This document shows, in pieces, positions 29,262 to 37,526 of a stretch of 64,000 bases of DNA (positions within the stretch are counted from its first letter, which is position 1; each line of letters begins with the position of its first letter). Below the pieces are notes generated by a model, which saw only the letters and a list, made by a program, of their open reading frames with translations, did no database searches and was not told where the DNA came from. Both the position numbers and the translations under genes were made by a program. The stretch covers positions 124,001-188,000 of the forward strand of contig JAEPNO010000008.1 of NCBI GenBank assembly GCA_017643365.1, given 5' to 3'. The DNA is from Balneolaceae bacterium. GTDB taxonomy: Bacteria > Bacteroidota > Rhodothermia > Balneolales > Balneolaceae.

Positions 29262-29760
29262 AATCACGGAAAATAAACTACCTACCGAGCCATCAAAAAG
29301 AATCGACGAGAATGCTATTAAAGCCTGGAAGCTAAGCGCTCTGTTGTTTGGGGCGATAATTTATGCGATTCCCGGTCTAGCCTACTTGATTTACAAACTC
29401 GATGGAGATATAAGTATGTTATATCCAATTATCGCAGGTCCGGTTGCTGTAATGCTTCATTGTTTGATGATTTTTGTGTTTCCAAAAATACGTTGGAAAC
29501 GCTGGAAATATGATGTGACCGATAAGGGCATTGATATGCAAAGGGGAATCATCATAACTAAAAGAACCATTGTGCCGATTAATAGAATTCAGCATGTGGA
29601 TACCAGGCAGGGACCGATTTATCGAAAGTACGGGCTTTCATCCATCAGCATGTCAACTGCTGCAACTACCCACGAAATACCGGCATTAAATGAAGAAAGG
29701 GCTGTAGAATTACGCGAAATTATTTCAGATTTGGTGCGCAAAGTAAAAGAAGATGTCTGA
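29248..29760 (+). CDS. Bacterial PH-domain membrane protein (YdbS-like)
   Basis: A 170-residue protein with two membrane helices (about 28-48 and 56-77) followed by a bacterial PH (bPH2, DUF304-type) domain: YDVTDKGIDMQRGIIITKRT, then VPINRIQHVDTRQGPIYRKYG. It pairs with the larger three-bPH protein that follows, as YdbS pairs with YdbT in other bacteria. Its role in the envelope is not known in detail. The start overlaps the transporter end by 14 bases and the stop overlaps the next gene by 8. Confidence 0.82.
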   Translation: MDLPEITENKLPTEPSKRIDENAIKAWKLSALLFGAIIYAIPGLAYLIYKLDGDISMLYPIIAGPVAVMLHCLMIFVFPKIRWKRWKYDVTDKGIDMQRGIIITKRTIVPINRIQHVDTRQGPIYRKYGLSSISMSTAATTHEIPALNEERAVELREIISDLVRKVKEDV

Positions 29761-31198
29761 ATTTAGGCGCCAACATCCTATTGCGGCAGTAACCCAATTG
29801 TTTGTGGTTATCAGGCAAAATATTGTTCCATTTATCATTTTTGTGGTGCTGGGTTCGCGTAATTCCGGCGATTATTTTTGGATGATTATTCTGTTCGGTG
29901 CCATTTCTACTTTCATCTTAGGAGTGGTGAGTTGGTATCGGTTTAAATTTCGAGTAATTGATGACGAACTACAGATAAATAAAGGGGTATTGGTTCGAAA
30001 AAAACTGTATCTGTCTAAAGATCGAATTCAAGTGATTGATATCACCGAAGGGCTGCTTCAGCGAATGTTTGGTCTCGTAAAAGTTGAAATTAAAACAGCC
30101 GGTGGTGGTACCGAAAAAGCTACAATAAGTGCCATCACCAGAAATGAAGCTATAGAACTACGCACTTTACTTAGAGAAAACAGGCAAGGTGCAGAATTAA
30201 AGGCTGATGAGACCTCAGAAATAGAATTACAGGAAAAACCTGAGTTGTCTAGTCCACCAAAGATGTGGGTGTTATCAAACCGAGATTTATTCTTCGCTGC
30301 CCTTACTTCCGGAAATTTCGGGGTGATTGCTTCAATCCTTGGGGCGGTTTCAGGACAGTTAGATCAGTTCATCACCGAAGAAAACATGGATTATGTGTTC
30401 GGTTTGTTGCCTGGAATCAGTCAACTTACGGTAGTGCTATGGTCCATCGCTTTCATACTGATGATTTCGTATATCCTGTCGTTTATAGGAGTAATTCTAC
30501 GTTATGGCGATTTCAAAATAGAAAAGAAGGATAAGGAGCTTCTGATCACCAGCGGGCTGTTAGAGCGCAAGCAGATCACAGTTCCTTTCGATCGAGTACA
30601 GGCTTTTCGGTTTGTTGAAGGTGTACTTCGGCAACCTTTTGGATATGGAATGTTATATGTAGAAAGTGCCGGATTTGAACAAAAAGAAAACGATCGGTCT
30701 ATTGTATTGCTACCATTCGTTAAACGTGATCGATTATCCTCTTTTTTGGAAGAATTTATGAATGAGATGCCTGAAAGCGGTGAAACTATCGTTCCACCTA
30801 AACGAGCACTTTTCCGATATATGCGTCAACCTAACTATCTGTTACTTATAGCAATTCCGGTTCTATGGTTATTTTGGGATTGGGCGTGGATGTTGAGTTT
30901 GTTAGTAATTCCATTTACGCTTTTTGGCTGGCTCGAATACAAAGATGCACGAATCAAAGTCGCACAGCACACCATTTTAATGCAGTATAGAAATCTCGCT
31001 CGCACAACCGCCATCATTAAAAGAAATCGTGTTCAGGTTTCTGATATTTCGATGAATCCATTTCAAAAACGCAAAAAATTATCGACCGTATCCATCACTG
31101 CGGCATCCGGCGCTGGTGGAAAAACATTTACCGTAAATGATTTAGACGAAATGGAAGCAATCACTTTATTACATTGGCCAATAAATGCGCTACAATGA
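29753..31198 (+). CDS. Triple bacterial PH-domain membrane protein (YdbT-like)
   Basis: A 481-residue protein with paired membrane helices followed each time by a bPH2 unit: unit 1 about 65-140 (LSKDRIQVIDITEGLLQRMFG), unit 2 about 260-345 (VPFDRVQAFRFVEGVLRQPFG) and unit 3 about 395-475 (IKRNRVQVSDISMNPFQ). Family members are inner-membrane proteins of unclear function. It is translationally coupled to the YdbS-like gene before it (8-base overlap) and the GNAT gene after it (ATGA overlap at 31195-31198). Confidence 0.85.
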   Translation: MSEFRRQHPIAAVTQLFVVIRQNIVPFIIFVVLGSRNSGDYFWMIILFGAISTFILGVVSWYRFKFRVIDDELQINKGVLVRKKLYLSKDRIQVIDITEGLLQRMFGLVKVEIKTAGGGTEKATISAITRNEAIELRTLLRENRQGAELKADETSEIELQEKPELSSPPKMWVLSNRDLFFAALTSGNFGVIASILGAVSGQLDQFITEENMDYVFGLLPGISQLTVVLWSIAFILMISYILSFIGVILRYGDFKIEKKDKELLITSGLLERKQITVPFDRVQAFRFVEGVLRQPFGYGMLYVESAGFEQKENDRSIVLLPFVKRDRLSSFLEEFMNEMPESGETIVPPKRALFRYMRQPNYLLLIAIPVLWLFWDWAWMLSLLVIPFTLFGWLEYKDARIKVAQHTILMQYRNLARTTAIIKRNRVQVSDISMNPFQKRKKLSTVSITAASGAGGKTFTVNDLDEMEAITLLHWPINALQ

Positions 31199-31620
31199 TA
31201 CGAAAACTTTCACCAGATGAACTTCCATTAGCCAAAAGCTTACTTGAAAATTATAAGCTTCCCACCGACGATTTAAGCTCACACAACGTACTTTTGTTCG
31301 GCTATTTCAGTACAGATGAATTCTTAGGATGTGTTGGCATTGAAGAATACGACGATGCATTACTTCTACGATCTCTCGCGGTAACCAAAAGTAAAGGCAC
31401 CTGCGGTATAGGAACCATGTTAGCCGAATATGTAGGTAGATACGCTTTCAAACATGGGAAGAAAACCATCTATTTGTTAACCGATTCAGCCGACGGTTTT
31501 TTCTCTCGATTAGGGTTTAAGGCATGCGATAGAGCGCTGGCTCCGTCAACGATTCAACAAACTAGGCAATGCAGAGAATTATGTGCCGAATCTGCAGTAT
31601 TGATGAGCTACGAATTTTAG
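31195..31620 (+). CDS. GNAT acetyltransferase, ArsN2-like
   Basis: A 141-residue GNAT protein with the acetyl-CoA loop region SKGTCGIGTMLAEYVGRYAF. It resembles ArsN2, a GNAT often found in arsenic resistance clusters, and its position just before arsR fits that. The start is taken at the ATG within the ATGA overlap (31195). A frame from 31174 adds seven residues inside the upstream gene and is less likely. It ends 36 bases before the arsR start, so it may share or precede the ars regulon. The acceptor substrate in ArsN2 proteins is not firmly established. Confidence 0.72.
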   Translation: MIRKLSPDELPLAKSLLENYKLPTDDLSSHNVLLFGYFSTDEFLGCVGIEEYDDALLLRSLAVTKSKGTCGIGTMLAEYVGRYAFKHGKKTIYLLTDSADGFFSRLGFKACDRALAPSTIQQTRQCRELCAESAVLMSYEF

Positions 31621-31621
31621 T

Positions 31622-31656
31622 TTGTAATTAAATCATCTTAATCGTAATATTGCGAT
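31622..31656 (+). promoter_or_regulatory. arsR promoter with embedded ArsR operator
   Basis: TTG at 31622-31624, 20 bases, then TAATATTG at 31645-31652, one mismatch from TAnnTTTG. The -7 box lies within the palindrome ATCGTAATATTGCGAT (31641-31656), which recurs before the next gene. The arsR ATG begins at 31657, the expected transcription start, so the message may be leaderless. Confidence 0.6.
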
Positions 31657-31983
31657 ATGGGAAAATCAAAGTCATTTGCTTTTACTACTACTCAAAACAG
31701 TTTGGCTGCAACGGCTAAAGCATTAGGGCATCCAGCCAGGATAGCAATTTTGCAACATCTTGCAGCAAAGCAGAGTTGTGTTTGTGGGGATATTGTAGAT
31801 GAATTGCCGCTTTCTCAATCAACAGTTAGTCAGCATTTAAAAGCACTAAAAGAAGCAGGACTTATTAAAGGCGAAATCGATGGAAATGCAGTGTGCTATT
31901 GCATCGATGTGGATGCCTGGAATGAGCTTACGAAACAGTTAAACAATTTTTTAGCTACTCCGGCTAATGTAAACTGCTGTTGA
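31657..31983 (+). CDS. arsR: ArsR/SmtB-family metalloregulator
   Basis: A 108-residue winged-helix repressor. Seen: the [11 protein letters not shown] helix; the sensor pair Cys41-Val-Cys43 in [12 protein letters not shown], which matches the As(III) site of classical ArsR; the recognition helix [18 protein letters not shown]; Cys80 and Cys82 in the wing; and a C-terminal Cys107-Cys108. It is expected to repress its own gene and the following ones until As(III) or Sb(III) binds. Matching operators lie immediately before its own start codon and before the next gene. Confidence 0.92.
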   Translation: MGKSKSFAFTTTQNSLAATAKALGHPARIAILQHLAAKQSCVCGDIVDELPLSQSTVSQHLKALKEAGLIKGEIDGNAVCYCIDVDAWNELTKQLNNFLATPANVNCC

Positions 31984-32003
31984 ACTATTTTTTTAACTAA
32001 TTA

Positions 32004-32019
32004 ATCGCAATAATACGAT
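32004..32019 (+). promoter_or_regulatory. Second ArsR operator
   Basis: ATCGCAATAATACGAT is, but for one central base, the reverse complement of the arsR operator ATCGTAATATTGCGAT. It lies one base before the ATG of the DUF6428-like gene, so repressor binding would block initiation there as well. Confidence 0.7.
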
Positions 32020-32020
32020 A

Positions 32021-32455
32021 ATGAAGACATCAGAATTTTTAAACCAATTACATAAAGCAGATAAAGGCCTTCGATTTCAATTAAACGACGGACAAATATT
32101 AACCGGCGACTTACACATCACAGAAATAAAAAATGTACAAGTTGAATCGACAGATTGTGGTGGAAACAATCATACCTATAATGAAACAGTTGTTCAGCTT
32201 TGGCAAAACGAACGATCCGGAAAAACAGCTATTTGGAACACTGCTAAAGTAATAGATATAGTTGATGTTGTTGAGCGTAAAATGACATTAAACGGTGATA
32301 CAGAGCTCTTAATTGAATTCGGTAATTCATCGTATCGAACTTCAGTTCACGGGGTAAAATGGATTGAAAATGATGATGAAGTCACCATTGAGTTATTACC
32401 CACATATACACAATGCAAGCCTGCATCTTTAGTAGGAGCATCAGCATGTTGCTAA
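32021..32455 (+). CDS. DUF6428-like ars-cluster protein
   Basis: A 144-residue soluble protein. It matches what I recall of DUF6428, which is found beside arsR/arsC in Bacteroidota. The sequence shows Cys at DCGG (about 46), a long beta-rich body and a Cys-containing tail ending QCKPASLVGASACC, with a vicinal Cys-Cys at the extreme C-terminus. Such thiols could bind As(III), but that is inference. It is under the second ArsR operator and 37 bases after arsR. Confidence 0.65.
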   Translation: MKTSEFLNQLHKADKGLRFQLNDGQILTGDLHITEIKNVQVESTDCGGNNHTYNETVVQLWQNERSGKTAIWNTAKVIDIVDVVERKMTLNGDTELLIEFGNSSYRTSVHGVKWIENDDEVTIELLPTYTQCKPASLVGASACC

Positions 32456-32468
32456 AATAATAGAGTGA

Positions 32469-32861
32469 TTAATATTCGGCGTCGTAGAAGTAACTAATAG
32501 CCTCTTTTGATATAACTTTCTTCACTTCATGTGTATTAAAGGGAGTTGAAAGAGTGCTGGTGCTGAAGATGTTCAACAGGTGATTGTTAACAAATTCTTT
32601 AGCATCATCCGGCATCATAAATGTAACTTCAGAGTTTGAAATAGAGTGAAAAAATCTACTCAATTTTAAAGCGTCTTCGGCATTATCAAGCGATTGATAA
32701 TCGATGAATACATGCGAAGGCGAATAGGTTTGAAGAACATCTTTGGCTTTGTTCCAATCGGTAGTAACAGAAATTACTTCTACTCCCAGTTTTGATAAAA
32801 TATCGCTTAAGGTTGCATTGGTGATAAAATTGTCGGTAAAAATAAGAGCTGTGGCTGACAT
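32469..32861 (-). CDS. Stand-alone receiver-like (CheY-fold) protein
   Basis: A 130-residue protein that reads like a receiver domain: an N-terminal strand ALIFTDN (Asp10), a probable phospho-acceptor Asp54 (HVFIDYQSL), and a C-terminal helix. The usual Lys loop is not clear and only one Asp of the usual acidic pair is seen, so it may be a pseudo-receiver. It is encoded on the opposite strand, between the two halves of the ars cluster. No output domain is present. It could serve one of the orphan HisKA_2 kinases in this window; that is speculative. Confidence 0.6.
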   Translation of the reverse strand: MSATALIFTDNFITNATLSDILSKLGVEVISVTTDWNKAKDVLQTYSPSHVFIDYQSLDNAEDALKLSRFFHSISNSEVTFMMPDDAKEFVNNHLLNIFSTSTLSTPFNTHEVKKVISKEAISYFYDAEY

Positions 32862-32931
32862 GTTAATTGTATAATAATATTAGCTGTTTAACTTGAATAC
32901 GTAATGAAATTGAAAACGGATTGGTGATAAA

Positions 32932-33345
32932 ATGAAATTTTTAGTGTTATGTACCGGCAATAGCTGCCGAAGCCAGATGATGCACGGATGGCTCGCATCG
33001 ATGGGAGGCCAAAGCATCGAAGTGAAAAGTGCCGGAGTTGAAACACATGGTGTAAATCCCAAAGCGATAAAAGTAATGGCCGAAGCCGATGTTGATATCA
33101 GCGCGCATACTTCAAATCACATCGATGAATACATGAGCGAAGAATTTGATGTGGTGATTACCGTGTGTGATCATGCCCGGGAAAGTTGCCCGGTTTTTCC
33201 AACCTCAGCAGAAAAGATTCATCATAATTTTAGTGATCCTGCGAAAGCAACCGGTACCGAAGAAGAAGTGCTAAACGCTTTCCGGCAGGTTAGAGATGAA
33301 ATAAAAGAGTTTTCGAAAAAAATGCTATCGGATCGAATTTCATAA
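32932..33345 (+). CDS. arsC: Arsenate reductase, thioredoxin-coupled type
   Basis: A 137-residue low-molecular-weight-phosphatase-fold arsenate reductase. It has the P-loop CTGNSCRS (Cys7 to Arg13) and the shuttle cysteines Cys79 and Cys86 in VCDHARESCPVFP. The spacings 72 and 7 equal those of the Staphylococcus plasmid pI258 ArsC (Cys10, 82, 89), so the thioredoxin-linked mechanism is expected. It reduces arsenate to arsenite. No arsenite efflux gene (arsB or acr3) follows in this window. Confidence 0.93.
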   Translation: MKFLVLCTGNSCRSQMMHGWLASMGGQSIEVKSAGVETHGVNPKAIKVMAEADVDISAHTSNHIDEYMSEEFDVVITVCDHARESCPVFPTSAEKIHHNFSDPAKATGTEEEVLNAFRQVRDEIKEFSKKMLSDRIS

Positions 33346-33415
33346 ACTTAAGTTTTATTAGATAATATTAATATTAGAGCGATACAATTTATCAGCGAGA
33401 GCACTAACTTGTGTC

Positions 33416-34150
33416 ATGAATATTAATACGGTCATAGAAGAGGCCTTCTCTAAACCAATAGAGGATGGACGAGCACGCATTTTATTGCGCCTCGAATTTA
33501 TAGAATGCGAAGTAGAAAATAGTGCGCCCGATTTCATCTCGGTTGAAGATGACGAGCTGTTTTTAAGCGTGCAGCCATCAAATGAAGTTGATGTTTCAAT
33601 AGAGGCATTGAATCAAACATTCCCGGTAAAATATGTTCGAAACAAAGACGAAGGGAATGGTGTGGTGTTAAAGATGGAGCAACCTTCCATTTGGTTTGAT
33701 ATTGATGTTGAGCAAGTAACAGATATTTGGATTGCAGACCTGAGCTTCCGTATCGAAAATAAAAACAGTAGGTATTTGGCCTATTACATTACCGCTTTAG
33801 ATCATCAGTTAGAGTGGCTACAGCCTGAATTACGGTCGGGTGAAATTCAGAGCATGAGTATTTCTACCAAAAAATTTAAGCCACCAAAAATTACGGGAAA
33901 GGAGTCGTTTTCATCCACCGAAGTAATTCGTTGCGCAGACATGATTGGCCGATCTATCCGTAAAATCGATCTTCGTACAGGTGGTGCATACGTGAAATTT
34001 AATACCGATAAAGGCAGGCTCGAGCCATTAATTATCGGTATTGCAGAAAAACTAGGATATGTAATTGAACCTCTAGATAAAGAAACGATAGTTCAATTAG
34101 ATCAAGAAGGGAAGAACGTTAGTCACGCCATTTACTTGAAACAGCTTTAA
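33416..34150 (+). CDS. Hypothetical cytosolic protein
   Basis: A 244-residue protein with no signal peptide or membrane segment. The N-terminal half is acidic and beta-rich (DFISVEDDELFLSVQPSNEV), and the second half alternates helices and strands (GKESFSSTEVIRCADMIGRS). No family was recognised. It follows arsC by 70 bases in the same direction and overlaps the stop of the opposite propeller gene by 4 bases. There is no evidence that it belongs to the arsenic cluster. Confidence 0.45.
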   Translation: MNINTVIEEAFSKPIEDGRARILLRLEFIECEVENSAPDFISVEDDELFLSVQPSNEVDVSIEALNQTFPVKYVRNKDEGNGVVLKMEQPSIWFDIDVEQVTDIWIADLSFRIENKNSRYLAYYITALDHQLEWLQPELRSGEIQSMSISTKKFKPPKITGKESFSSTEVIRCADMIGRSIRKIDLRTGGAYVKFNTDKGRLEPLIIGIAEKLGYVIEPLDKETIVQLDQEGKNVSHAIYLKQL

Positions 34151-35274
34151 TTTTCCATCTTCCAAAAGTAAATGCCTCCGGCTTGTTTACCGGTTTCAAC
34201 ATAGTCGACAACTCGTTTTCCTTTTATGTCGATGACTTCAACCGAACCGGGTTCGCCACCAATTCCTTCAACCGATACAAAAGCATATTTGCTATCCGGA
34301 CTGATGGTAACCCCATGAGAAACACGGCGAGTATTCGCGAGTTTTGCGGTTTCCTTACCTGTTTCAAGATTCCAGATTCCGGTTGCACCTTCGCCTTTAT
34401 AAGTTGCTACCAACCATTTTCCATCCGCTGAAACTTCTAAATTATAAGGAGCTTTTCCTGTTGGGAATCGGCGAGTTATTGTCCAGGATTGAAGTTCGAT
34501 TTCAAGGATTTCATCAGAGCCATTTGCAGCAACATAAACGAAATCTTTTGTTGGATGAGGATCAGCCCATGTTGGTTTTTCAACAGGTGAATGCATCATT
34601 TCATCGTGATTCATTCCGGAAGAGTTCATTGACGATTGATGCATGGAATGATCTTCACCAGATGCCATAGATTCCATGCCATCCGTAAGTTTCAACTTCC
34701 TGGTTACTTCCATCGTTGTAGTGCTTACTTCGATTAGTTCATCACTCATCATCGACACGTGATAGTTGTAAGCTCCATCCGCAGAAATTCTAGATCCATG
34801 TGGCATAACTCCGGTATCAATAACATCCAAAACTTCCATTAAGTCGGGATCAACCACCATTAAATTACTTGGCCGCATTGGGCCATGCAGATCGAAGTTT
34901 ACTACATAAAGAAGACCTGTTTTTTGTGAAATTTCCATGGTTGCCGGAAACATCCCCAACTCGGTGGTGGCTACAAGTTTGTTGGTGCCGGTTTCGTATT
35001 TGGCCAACAAACCATAAGGATTACCATGCGCAATCGATACAAACCAATGTTTTCCATCCGGGGCAACGGTAATTCCGTGCGGTCCATCAATTTCGGTAGG
35101 GAAGCGCCCAACCGGAATGGTTTCTGCGATTGTGGCTTTTCCGGCTTCAGCATTAAAGTGCACCAAATGAACTTCATCTTCCGATTCGGCGGCTACATAT
35201 ACATAGTAATCCTGAGCTTGTGCCAAAAAGCTTGTGCAAGCAATTAATCCGATAAAGAGGACTCTCAACATCAT
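34147..35274 (-). CDS. Exported YncE-like beta-propeller with Met/His-rich insert
   Basis: From the ATG at 35274 the protein has 375 residues. A signal peptide (MMLRVLFIGLIACTSFLAQAQ) is followed by a seven-bladed-type YncE propeller with repeats such as PHGITVAPDGKHWFVS and KYAFVSVEG. A Met/His-rich insertion at about 200-228 (SMHQSSMNSSGMNHDEMMH) is unlike the rest and suggests copper or other soft-metal binding. A longer frame to 35340 lies within the upstream gene, so the shorter start, just after that gene's TGA, is preferred. The two genes are probably coupled. Confidence 0.82.
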   Translation of the reverse strand: MMLRVLFIGLIACTSFLAQAQDYYVYVAAESEDEVHLVHFNAEAGKATIAETIPVGRFPTEIDGPHGITVAPDGKHWFVSIAHGNPYGLLAKYETGTNKLVATTELGMFPATMEISQKTGLLYVVNFDLHGPMRPSNLMVVDPDLMEVLDVIDTGVMPHGSRISADGAYNYHVSMMSDELIEVSTTTMEVTRKLKLTDGMESMASGEDHSMHQSSMNSSGMNHDEMMHSPVEKPTWADPHPTKDFVYVAANGSDEILEIELQSWTITRRFPTGKAPYNLEVSADGKWLVATYKGEGATGIWNLETGKETAKLANTRRVSHGVTISPDSKYAFVSVEGIGGEPGSVEVIDIKGKRVVDYVETGKQAGGIYFWKMEN

Positions 35275-35275
35275 A

Positions 35276-37276
35276 TCAATTGGTGCCTCGTGCTGTTGAC
35301 TCCCCGATTTTAACTGCCCAGATTCCTGAATTCCAATCACTCAAATAAATAAGTCCTTTATAAGGTTGAGGTCCCCAGGTAAATGGCGAGTTTGGAATTG
35401 CTGCATCAGGATCGGTTGGGAGAAATAAACCAATTTCTCGTCCTTGCTGATAAAGATCGCCCATCAACTCTCCAGAAATATCAACAATGCGCAAGCCACC
35501 ATTATAAAATGCGGCATAAAGAATGTCGTCTTCGATCCAATAGTTATGCGATCCTGCTTCAGGCACTTGATAGCGCGCTACTTCTTCAGGATTATCCCAA
35601 CCATCAAATTTCACAAAGTGAACCCAGCCTGCAGCACGATTTGGGCCGTTCATGTTGAGTCCGTAAGGAAAAGCTTCATCACCCGCAGCAATGTAGAAAT
35701 CGCCGGTAGACTTACTTTTGAACGGGAATGCAGCATGATTCCATCCACTCGGATAGCTGTAGCTTCCCAACATTTTTGGATTTTCAGGAGAACCACCGGC
35801 ACCCGGCATGTCTGCGCTACTGTTGCTTCCGATATCCATCGCAACTACGCCATCGCCCCAATTCGATGAATAAGCAATACCATCTTGAATCCACACATCA
35901 TGGATGGCATGACCGGGAGTATCAAGTTCAACTACACTAACTGTGTAAGGGTTTGAAGGATCATCGATGTTAATGATGTCGTACTTTCGACCATTGTTAA
36001 CCGCATACACATGATCTTCGTAAATAAACGCATTGTGCACACCGCCGGTTAATCCATCTGTGTATTCACTCAATACTTTAACATCACGTGGGTTGGTTAC
36101 ATCCAAAATGATGATACCATTTTTCCGATTCGAGGCACCTTCGCGAGTGATTACAGCAATGGTTCCGTCTTCTGATACTTTCACGTCGTTTACCGTTCTT
36201 GCGTCCACTTGCACGGTGTCGATGGTGTGGATATTGGTTGGATCGGTGACATCCCAGAAAAAGGCTTCGCCACGTGCGCCCCAGGTTCCGGTAACGGCGT
36301 AATCGCGACCGTCAACACCTTCCCAAACCCAGAGGTCAGAGGTTTTTACATCCGGCACAATGCCTTTGCCTACTACTTCGATTGGGCGTTGAACGTTTCG
36401 GTAAACTACTCGGAACGTGGTTTCCGCAATTTGATTTCCAGAGCGAGCCATCACAGTGTAAGTACCGGTGTGATTGGCAACAAATTTTCCGGATTGTTCG
36501 ATAACCGCTGACGAACCCTGACCTAAATCGTCGTCGGGAGTTACAATGTACGAATAGGTGATTGGCATATCGCTAATTGTACGACCACGACGGTCTTTCG
36601 GAGTTGCTGAAAATGTAACCACATCTCCGGTTCTGATAGTTTTATCGTTGTAATTGTGAGTCAGATCCAAGGAAGTAACGGGGTTCTCTTTTACTTCAAT
36701 TTCGATCGACTTTGAAACACCTTCCGCTTCAATTTCTAAGGTTGTTTTACCCGTTTTGAGTAGTTTTAATTGATCGAAATCATCAACAAATGCAATATCC
36801 CTTTTTGAAGATGAAATGGTGTATTCAACATTATCTCGCTGAGTATTTGTAGCATCAATAATAGTTGGATCTACTTTCAGTGAGGTTCCCGCGTATAAAT
36901 TGGTAGGTATGCCTTTAACATCAACTTTAGTAACCGGTGGATAGGCAATAGTAATTTCGAGATCATGGCGGAGAGGATTATCACCAAAAGTTCGAGCGCT
37001 GACTCCAAAAGTTCCGGGTTTGTACGCAGTAATATAGCCATCGCGGGTTACGCCGATAGCCCGTCGATTTCGTCGGCTTTGTAGGAAAAACAATACAGTA
37101 TCAGCCATAACTTCATTATCTGCGCTGATGGCATTGGCAGTTAGCTGCACTTCATCGCCTACATTTAAAGTTAAAGCAGTTGGCTCAACCACAATGTGAG
37201 CCTGTTGAGCAGATGCATTAATGTGGAAGAGTGAAACCGCCATCAAAAGAAAGAGCGGAAGAAAAAATCGTTTCAT
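35276..37276 (-). CDS. Exported Ig-like (BIG2-type) plus LVIVD-repeat surface protein
   Basis: A 666-residue secreted protein: signal peptide (1-23), three Ig-like segments (about 28-110, 112-197 and 198-291, of the BIG2/invasin type) and a beta-propeller of LVIVD-type repeats (about 300-655, for example IILDVTNPRDVKVLSEY and LRIVDISGELM). The product probably lies on the cell surface or in the periplasm. No enzyme motif is seen. It directly precedes the YncE-like gene, which starts one base after the TGA, so the pair forms an operon and possibly a complex. Confidence 0.82.
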   Translation of the reverse strand: MKRFFLPLFLLMAVSLFHINASAQQAHIVVEPTALTLNVGDEVQLTANAISADNEVMADTVLFFLQSRRNRRAIGVTRDGYITAYKPGTFGVSARTFGDNPLRHDLEITIAYPPVTKVDVKGIPTNLYAGTSLKVDPTIIDATNTQRDNVEYTISSSKRDIAFVDDFDQLKLLKTGKTTLEIEAEGVSKSIEIEVKENPVTSLDLTHNYNDKTIRTGDVVTFSATPKDRRGRTISDMPITYSYIVTPDDDLGQGSSAVIEQSGKFVANHTGTYTVMARSGNQIAETTFRVVYRNVQRPIEVVGKGIVPDVKTSDLWVWEGVDGRDYAVTGTWGARGEAFFWDVTDPTNIHTIDTVQVDARTVNDVKVSEDGTIAVITREGASNRKNGIIILDVTNPRDVKVLSEYTDGLTGGVHNAFIYEDHVYAVNNGRKYDIINIDDPSNPYTVSVVELDTPGHAIHDVWIQDGIAYSSNWGDGVVAMDIGSNSSADMPGAGGSPENPKMLGSYSYPSGWNHAAFPFKSKSTGDFYIAAGDEAFPYGLNMNGPNRAAGWVHFVKFDGWDNPEEVARYQVPEAGSHNYWIEDDILYAAFYNGGLRIVDISGELMGDLYQQGREIGLFLPTDPDAAIPNSPFTWGPQPYKGLIYLSDWNSGIWAVKIGESTARGTN

Positions 37277-37526
37277 AAGAACCTCGTTTTTTTGCTGGAT
37301 TACTGTATGTATTTCTGTTGAATACAGTACCCACCGATATATTGAATTTCAAAGCTATTAAATAACGGAGATTCTTCATTCAAAGGAAATGATTTTACGC
37401 TTATTTATATCTGATTTTCTGTATTTTAAAATGCTCTGCCGGAACTGTATTTATTTAAAATTGTTTGCTTGTTCACAAGGGCATAAACCTACCAAATCAG
37501 CATCTAAAAATTAGGATTCAATCTCG

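Noticed and set aside
37277-37526. Glycine riboswitch before gcvP
   Set aside because: The 250-base leader shows no recognisable glycine aptamer core; it is AT-rich and unstructured to the eye.
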